Source: an uncultured Ruminococcus sp. (lineage in GTDB: Bacteria; Bacillota; Clostridia; Oscillospirales; Acutalibacteraceae). Taken from it: a stretch of DNA of 8,978 nucleotides. The stretch spans positions 1 through 8,978 of the forward strand of contig CACXHC010000216.1 of the NCBI GenBank assembly GCA_902767285.1, in the 5' to 3' direction. This document shows, piece after piece, positions 6,143-8,978 of this stretch. Every line of letters starts with the position of its first letter. The first letter of the stretch is position 1. A model generated the notes under the pieces. That model was not told the origin of the DNA, did no database searches, and saw nothing but the letters and a program-made list of their open reading frames with translations. Position numbers and translations under genes: made by a program.

Positions 6143-6466
6143 ATGCAAATAAGAAATTATTTTTTGTGCTGTATAATCGCATTTACGCTTTTCGGGTGCA
6201 GTCCCGTCATAAATAACGATGCTGATGAAATCAAACTTCATTCGTGGAAAAGCGATTCGGCGGAACTTTCGTTTGACGGTGATTCTGCTGTAATGTCGCT
6301 CTCATTTGATAACAGAAATACTATAATTGATGGTTTATGCGTTTTCGATGATGAAAAATTCATTATTTTTGATGATTCCGATAAGTACTTTTTCTATTAC
6401 GAACTTTCGGGAAAAACTCTTTCGATATCGTATAACGGCGATACGCTCGATTTTGTTGAGAATTAA
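6143..6466 (+). CDS. Small predicted lipoprotein, function unknown
   Basis: 107 aa. The N-terminus MQIRNYF is followed by a short hydrophobic stretch (about 8-17) and a lipobox-like L16-F-G-C19, so the product is predicted to be exported, cut before Cys19 and lipid-anchored. Phe at position -2 is unusual. The mature part is acidic, with alternating hydrophobic residues that suggest beta-strands. It ends in Y86-E-L-S-GKTLSISYNG (90-99), closely resembling GKTLNIDFNG (119-128) in the membrane protein at 7380, so the two probably share a small beta-rich (lipocalin-like?) domain. GGAGG at 6131-6135, 7 nt before the ATG, supports the start. I know no named family for it. Confidence 0.75.
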   Translation: MQIRNYFLCCIIAFTLFGCSPVINNDADEIKLHSWKSDSAELSFDGDSAVMSLSFDNRNTIIDGLCVFDDEKFIIFDDSDKYFFYYELSGKTLSISYNGDTLDFVEN

Positions 6467-6569
6467 AATTTCGAATATTTGTTCAAAGACAGTTTTTTTA
6501 TGTCTATTTGGAATTATATACATGTAATTTCATGTCACTTTAGACAAAATATTCACCTTTTTTTTTGAA

Positions 6570-6598
6570 TTGTATTTTTAAAAGAAATGTGATACAAT
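6570..6598 (+). promoter_or_regulatory. Promoter of the 6640-8061 operon
   Basis: TTGTAT (6570-6575), 17 nt, TACAAT (6593-6598). The transcript would start near 6605, with a leader of about 35 nt that includes AAAGGAG (6621-6627). Confidence 0.65.
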
Positions 6599-6639
6599 AT
6601 ACTCCGAAAAAACAATCTTTAAAGGAGAATTGAGAAATT

Positions 6640-7359
6640 ATGGAATCATACAGTCACTTTATGGAAAGAATCACCTATCAAAAACCTGACCTTCAAATGG
6701 GCGAAGGATATTTTCACGCAGACGGTCGTGTTTTGGAGAAAGTGGACGATGTAAACTGCTTCAGCGGTTTTTACGGAGATACTGTTGTATTTACTATTGA
6801 CAGCGATGACGAAGCAAAGAAAAAAATAGCAGATATTATTAATGTCCTTTACAAAGAAGTTCCGTTTTGTCTTGCTCAAAAACTCAGTATATCAACACTC
6901 CACATGACATTACATGATTTGAGTGCATCGGCTAATAACGAGAATGTTTCGTCTGATGTAGCTTATAACGGCTCTCAGTTGAAAAAAATGCTTGCCGAAA
7001 ATCCCATTAAATCCGAAGCTATCAAAATGAAAACCCATTTTATAATAAACATGGTAAATACGAGTCTTGTTATGGCTCTTGTTCCCGAAAATGAGGAAGA
7101 GTGGAATAAACTTCAGCGTATTTATGATCTTATCGATAAAGTTAGAGTCTGTCCGTATCCTTATCTTACTCCGCATATAACGCTTGCATATTATAATCGC
7201 TACGGTTTCAACGAGCAGGCTGCGTATGTATTAAAATCGGTGGTAAAGAAACTCAATAAAAACAGTTTTGATATAACATTAAGCACCGATGACATTTTTT
7301 ATCAAACATTTACTGATATGAATACTTACAATTCTGAATTTAGTTTTACAAAAATATAA
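6640..7359 (+). CDS. 2H phosphoesterase-like protein
   Basis: 239 aa, predicted cytoplasmic, with no signal peptide or membrane segment. It carries two H-x-T motifs, STLHMTL (H88, T90) and LTPHITL (H179, T181), 91 residues apart. Two such motifs in a protein of this size define the 2H phosphoesterase superfamily (LigT/ThpR-type RNA 2',3'-cyclic phosphodiesterases and relatives), in which the two His act as acid-base pair on cyclic phosphodiester or RNA ends. The beta-strands before each motif and the H-x-T spacing fit. The true substrate cannot be read from the sequence; the N-terminal 80 residues are not diagnostic. AAAGGAG at 6621-6627 is 12 nt from the ATG, somewhat long. It heads an apparent operon and lies 20 bp before the membrane protein gene. 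Confidence 0.7.
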   Translation: MESYSHFMERITYQKPDLQMGEGYFHADGRVLEKVDDVNCFSGFYGDTVVFTIDSDDEAKKKIADIINVLYKEVPFCLAQKLSISTLHMTLHDLSASANNENVSSDVAYNGSQLKKMLAENPIKSEAIKMKTHFIINMVNTSLVMALVPENEEEWNKLQRIYDLIDKVRVCPYPYLTPHITLAYYNRYGFNEQAAYVLKSVVKKLNKNSFDITLSTDDIFYQTFTDMNTYNSEFSFTKI

Positions 7360-7379
7360 GTTTATAATAGGTTTTAATT

Positions 7380-7913
7380 ATGGATGCTAAAGAATATATT
7401 CAGGACTATATAAAGGAACATAAAATAATAGTTATAATAGCGATTGCTGCTATTTGCGGAATTTTGGTCATGTGCCTTAGTCCATCGAGCGGAGTTTATC
7501 GAGCGATTCACAAGGGCGGAGCAAATAAACTCAACCAAACTCTTGAATCGGAAGAGTGGGTGTGTTATGAAGTTGTATCTCTGCTGGGTATAGAGAGAAA
7601 AGCAGGCGAAGTTCTTGTTTTTGAGAATGGTACTGTTTCTCAGTACGTAATCCCAGACGGAAATATTAAATTTGAGGGAAAAGAGATAATCGTCCGCAAA
7701 AAAGAGAATGAGTGGAATTACTCTCTGCCTGACGGCAAAACATTGAATATCGATTTCAACGGGCTGAAAATTAAATCAGAAATCTCGTTTGAAGAAAATA
7801 ACAATGTTATGGTGATGTCGCCTTCCATCATCGATGGCGAAAAAAATAAAAAATGGTACAAAAAAGATTATTTCGTTGAAAAATATCCCGAACATTCAAA
7901 ATTGTTCAATTAG
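7380..7913 (+). CDS. Single-pass membrane protein with extracytoplasmic beta-rich domain, function unknown
   Basis: 177 aa. A short charged N-terminus is followed by one hydrophobic segment (about 16-33, rich in Ile, Ala and Val). The rest is hydrophilic and probably lies outside the membrane. Residues 31-32 (Met-Cys) do not make a good lipobox because Met at -1 is not accepted, so a membrane anchor is likelier than a lipoprotein. Residues 76-130 alternate in a beta-strand pattern and contain NYSLPDGKTLNIDFNG (113-128), matching the C-terminus of the lipoprotein at 6143. The ribosome site is weak (TAGG at 7368-7371), so translation may depend on the upstream gene, whose stop is 20 bp away. 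The gap to the next reading frame is 13 bp. Confidence 0.7.
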   Translation: MDAKEYIQDYIKEHKIIVIIAIAAICGILVMCLSPSSGVYRAIHKGGANKLNQTLESEEWVCYEVVSLLGIERKAGEVLVFENGTVSQYVIPDGNIKFEGKEIIVRKKENEWNYSLPDGKTLNIDFNGLKIKSEISFEENNNVMVMSPSIIDGEKNKKWYKKDYFVEKYPEHSKLFN

Positions 7914-7926
7914 AGAAGTTTTAGTT

Positions 7927-8061
7927 ATGAGTGATATAAGTTTTTTGGAATGGAATATCAATCAAGCTACAAATCGTTCCGGCAACAATATTATACCCGA
8001 TTTTGTTTTTGACGAAATAAAAGAAACATCTGCGGATTTGGTTGTCCTTGCTATAAACTGA
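7927..8061 (+). pseudogene. N-terminal remnant of an endonuclease/exonuclease/phosphatase (EEP) family gene
   Basis: The frame codes for 44 residues, MSDISFLEWNINQATNRSGN then NIIPDFVFDEIKETSADLVV and LAIN. EEP-fold nucleases and phosphatases begin this way: a strand ending in W-N-I-N (metal-site Asn), then a helix, then ADxVVLxE with the catalytic Glu. Here the homology stops at Leu41, just before that Glu; an intact protein would need roughly 200 more residues. The last codons (from base 8051) and the stop belong to a repeat unit that recurs 133 bp downstream, so the gene was cut by repeat-associated rearrangement. The rest of the gene is not elsewhere in the window. AGAGAAG at 7912-7918 is a possible ribosome site. 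The family call rests on this short stretch only. Confidence 0.6.
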
Positions 8062-8099
8062 AACAAATCCGACTGTAAAAGTTCGCAGTCGGATTTGTT
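8062..8099 (+). terminator. Terminator stem-loop, unit 1
   Basis: AACAAATCCGACTG (8062-8075) pairs perfectly with 8086-8099 around a 10-nt loop, followed by GCTTATTTTTTCTTC and the T-run of the palindrome. It begins right after the stop of the EEP remnant and would end the 6640 operon. Confidence 0.8.
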
Positions 8100-8110
8100 G
8101 CTTATTTTTT

Positions 8111-8150
8111 CTTCTTTTTTTTGAAAAAAAAAGAAGCAAAAAAAACTTTT
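8111..8150 (+). repeat. AT palindrome, CTTC type, copy 4
   Basis: CTTC-T8-G-A9-GAAG (8111-8136) with tail CAAAAAAAACTTTT. It is part of tandem unit 1, directly after the stem-loop at 8062-8099, in the same orientation relative to the preceding gene as the elements after hydA and the 5242 gene. Confidence 0.85.
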
Positions 8151-8194
8151 ACTATATAAATTTTATGCGTTTCAACAAACATTCTATAAACTGA

Positions 8195-8232
8195 AACAAA
8201 TCCGACTGCACAAGTACGCAGTCGGATTTGTT
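8195..8232 (+). terminator. Terminator stem-loop, unit 2
   Basis: AACAAATCCGACTGC (8195-8209) pairs perfectly with 8218-8232, leaving an 8-nt loop, and is followed by GCTTATTTTCTCTTC. It is the second copy of the 8062 hairpin with a changed loop and one more closing pair. Confidence 0.75.
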
Positions 8233-8243
8233 GCTTATTTTCT

Positions 8244-8280
8244 CTTCTTTTTTTGAAAAAAAAGAAGCAAAAAAACTTTT
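8244..8280 (+). repeat. AT palindrome, CTTC type, copy 5
   Basis: CTTC-T7-G-A8-GAAG (8244-8267) with tail CAAAAAAACTTTT. It is one T and one A shorter than copy 4, so the stem remains fully paired at 11 bp. Confidence 0.85.
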
Positions 8281-8306
8281 ACTATATAAATTTTATGTGT
8301 TCCAAC

Positions 8307-8329
8307 GAACATTCAGCAAATAAATGTTC
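8307..8329. repeat. Short inverted repeat at the end of the tandem array
   Basis: GAACATT (8307-8313) and AATGTTC (8323-8329) form a perfect 7-bp stem with a 9-nt loop at the right end of tandem unit 2. The role is unknown. Confidence 0.4.
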
Positions 8330-8336
8330 TTTACAC

Positions 8337-8405
8337 AATTAAAGTTTTTTGGAAAGGGTTTGGGAAAACCTTTTTTTCAAAAAAGGTTTTCCCAAGAAAA
8401 GCCAA
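8337..8405 (-). repeat. AT palindrome, TTGGGAAAACC type, copy 2, downstream of the RelB-like gene
   Basis: The palindrome (8360-8395) is identical to the one at 5138-5173: TTGGGAAAACC-T6-G-A7-GGTTTTCCCAA on the minus strand, with the same TTGGCTTTTCTTGGG lead-in and AAAAAACTTTAATT tail. It starts 20 bp past the stop at 8426 and has no separate GC hairpin before it. It meets the plus-strand elements at 8111 and 8244 head-on, as expected between convergent genes. Confidence 0.9.
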
Positions 8406-8425
8406 TCGTTATTTTGTTTATTTGA

Positions 8426-8860
8426 TTATTGAGGATTAGTGTCGGTCGGGTCTTGGGGAGCAGGCGGCTGATAAGATGTTTGCATATCGAAGGGAATTTT
8501 TTTCTGGATAGCCACTTGACACAGGAACATATTCACGGCAACGTCTATCGGGATACCCAGTTGAGCCAAAACAGCTTTTGAATTTCTGTAAACGTCATTG
8601 TCTATGTTGATTATCACGTTTGATTGAGGTGTAACTTGCTGAGGGTCGTTGTTTACGGTTGAGTCAACCGGGGGAGTATTGTAAGTATAAGTTCCGCCGT
8701 TAGCTATATTTCGTTCTATTTCTCTGAAGAAATTCCCCACATTTGCAACACCGTTGGCAACGCTGTTTCCGATAAAATTACCCAAATCCTCAAGCGGATT
8801 ACTGCCGTAACCGTTGTAATTATTGTGATTGTTGAAATTGTTATTGTCGAAAGTACCCAT
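8426..8860 (-). CDS. RelB/DinJ-like domain protein with Asn/Gly-rich N-terminal extension
   Basis: 144 aa with three parts. Residues 1-20 are almost all Asn, Gly, Tyr and Phe. Residues 21-55 look like an amphipathic helix (NPLEDLGNFIGN and onward), followed by a Thr/Pro/Asn linker (56-80). Residues 81-127 match the RelB/DinJ antitoxin ribbon-helix-helix pattern: a strand NVIINID, then a helix with AVLAQLGIPIDVAVNMFL, then KKIPFDM, as in DinJ (ending ALPFDL). A Pro-rich tail closes the protein. Ordinary RelB/DinJ antitoxins begin with the strand and have no such extension, and no toxin-sized frame adjoins it, so a plain antitoxin role is uncertain; it may be an orphan DNA-binding regulator. 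AGGAGG at 8873-8878 is 12 nt before the ATG. Confidence 0.65.
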   Translation of the reverse strand: MGTFDNNNFNNHNNYNGYGSNPLEDLGNFIGNSVANGVANVGNFFREIERNIANGGTYTYNTPPVDSTVNNDPQQVTPQSNVIINIDNDVYRNSKAVLAQLGIPIDVAVNMFLCQVAIQKKIPFDMQTSYQPPAPQDPTDTNPQ

Positions 8861-8889
8861 ATAAATTAAAAACCTCCTTTTTAAAATAA

Positions 8890-8914
8890 GGGGCTGTGAA
8901 AAAACAACAGCCCC
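8890..8914. terminator. GC stem-loop upstream of the RelB-like gene
   Basis: GGGGCTGT (8890-8897) and ACAGCCCC (8907-8914) form an 8-bp stem with a 9-nt loop. On the minus strand it is followed at once by TTATTTT and then the AGGAGG of the 8860 gene, so it could end transcription coming from the right or act as an attenuator. On the plus strand it precedes the AT palindrome at 8945, the usual order. Confidence 0.55.
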
Positions 8915-8944
8915 AAGAAATATCCAATTTGTTGCTTATTTTCT

Positions 8945-8978
8945 CTTCTTTTTTTTGAAAAAAAAAGAAGCAAAAAAA
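8945..8978 (+). repeat. AT palindrome, CTTC type, copy 6 (cut by window end)
   Basis: CTTC-T8-G-A9-GAAG (8945-8970), preceded by AATTTGTTGCTTATTTTCT exactly as in tandem unit 2, and followed by CAAAAAAA before the window ends. The ACTTT tail is expected outside the window. Confidence 0.85.

Larger units (their letters stand above)
8051..8314 (+). repeat. Tandem duplication of a ~132-bp hairpin-plus-palindrome unit
   Basis: Unit 1 is 8051-8183 and unit 2 is 8184-8314. Both start with CTATAAACTGAAACAAATCC, continue through a GC-containing hairpin, TTGCTTATTTT, a CTTC-type AT palindrome and CTTTTACTATATAAATTTTATG, and end in AACNAACATTC. Differences are few: the hairpin loop, tract lengths and scattered bases. 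The left boundary is exactly where the EEP-like reading frame loses its homology. Confidence 0.9.

Noticed and set aside
6487..6535. Weak hairpins AGACA/TGTCT and ACATG/CATGT after the lipoprotein gene
   Set aside because: Five-base stems in very AT-rich sequence without a clean U-tract; no terminator can be claimed.
7834..7926. Upstream extension of the EEP remnant frame
   Set aside because: These codons overlap the end of the 177-aa membrane protein in another frame; EEP-like sequence starts at ATG 7927.
8051..8314. CRISPR array
   Set aside because: Only two units of about 132 bp, each with hairpins and homopolymers and no spacer pattern or cas genes.
8061..8425. Toxin gene next to the RelB-like gene
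   Set aside because: This interval downstream of the gene is filled by repeats and has no frame of toxin size with a ribosome site.

Overview
The window looks like a piece of a moderately low-GC anaerobic Bacillota chromosome, probably Oscillospiraceae/Ruminococcus-like. This rests on the trimeric [FeFe]-hydrogenase, strong AGGAGG ribosome binding sites, TTGATT/TTGACG-N17-TATAAT promoters and AT-rich palindromes at gene ends. The taxonomic guess is an inference. There is no rRNA, tRNA, CRISPR array, transposase or phage gene.

Layout. 1-651 is non-coding and packed with palindromic repeats; it ends with the likely terminator of the hydrogenase operon. 652-4855 (minus strand) is a tight three-gene operon, hydC-hydB-hydA, with 1-bp and 12-bp gaps and one clear promoter at 4892-4920. 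It encodes a predicted electron-bifurcating [FeFe]-hydrogenase: HydC (NuoE-like), HydB (NuoF-like, FMN/NAD(H) subunit) and HydA (H-cluster subunit). Together they would couple NADH and reduced ferredoxin oxidation to H2 evolution, or run in reverse. 4856-5241 is intergenic, with a long AT hairpin and a repeat. 5242-5985 (minus) is a calcineurin-like phosphoesterase homologue with several metal-ligand motifs altered. Divergent from it, 6143-6466 (plus) is a small lipoprotein. 6640-8061 (plus) is a likely operon: a 2H-phosphoesterase-like protein, a single-pass membrane protein, and a 44-codon remnant of an endonuclease/exonuclease/phosphatase (EEP) family gene, cut off exactly where a tandem repeat begins. 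8051-8405 is a repeat cluster. 8426-8860 (minus) is an odd protein with a RelB/DinJ-like ribbon-helix-helix segment behind an Asn/Gly-rich N-terminus. The window ends inside another repeat copy.

The most unusual content is non-coding. Eight palindromes of two sequence types (CTTC-clamped and TTGGGAAAACC-clamped) share one centre. Read in one orientation, each is T(n)-G-A(n+1) flanked by complementary clamps, with n from 6 to 9, so the two tracts change length together and the stem stays fully paired. They carry a shared AAAAAACTTT(AATT) tail, and at all four gene ends where one occurs they lie in the same orientation, usually after a separate GC-containing stem-loop. This looks like a composite gene-end module, or a family of small palindromic elements, and it coincides with a tandem duplication and a gene truncation.
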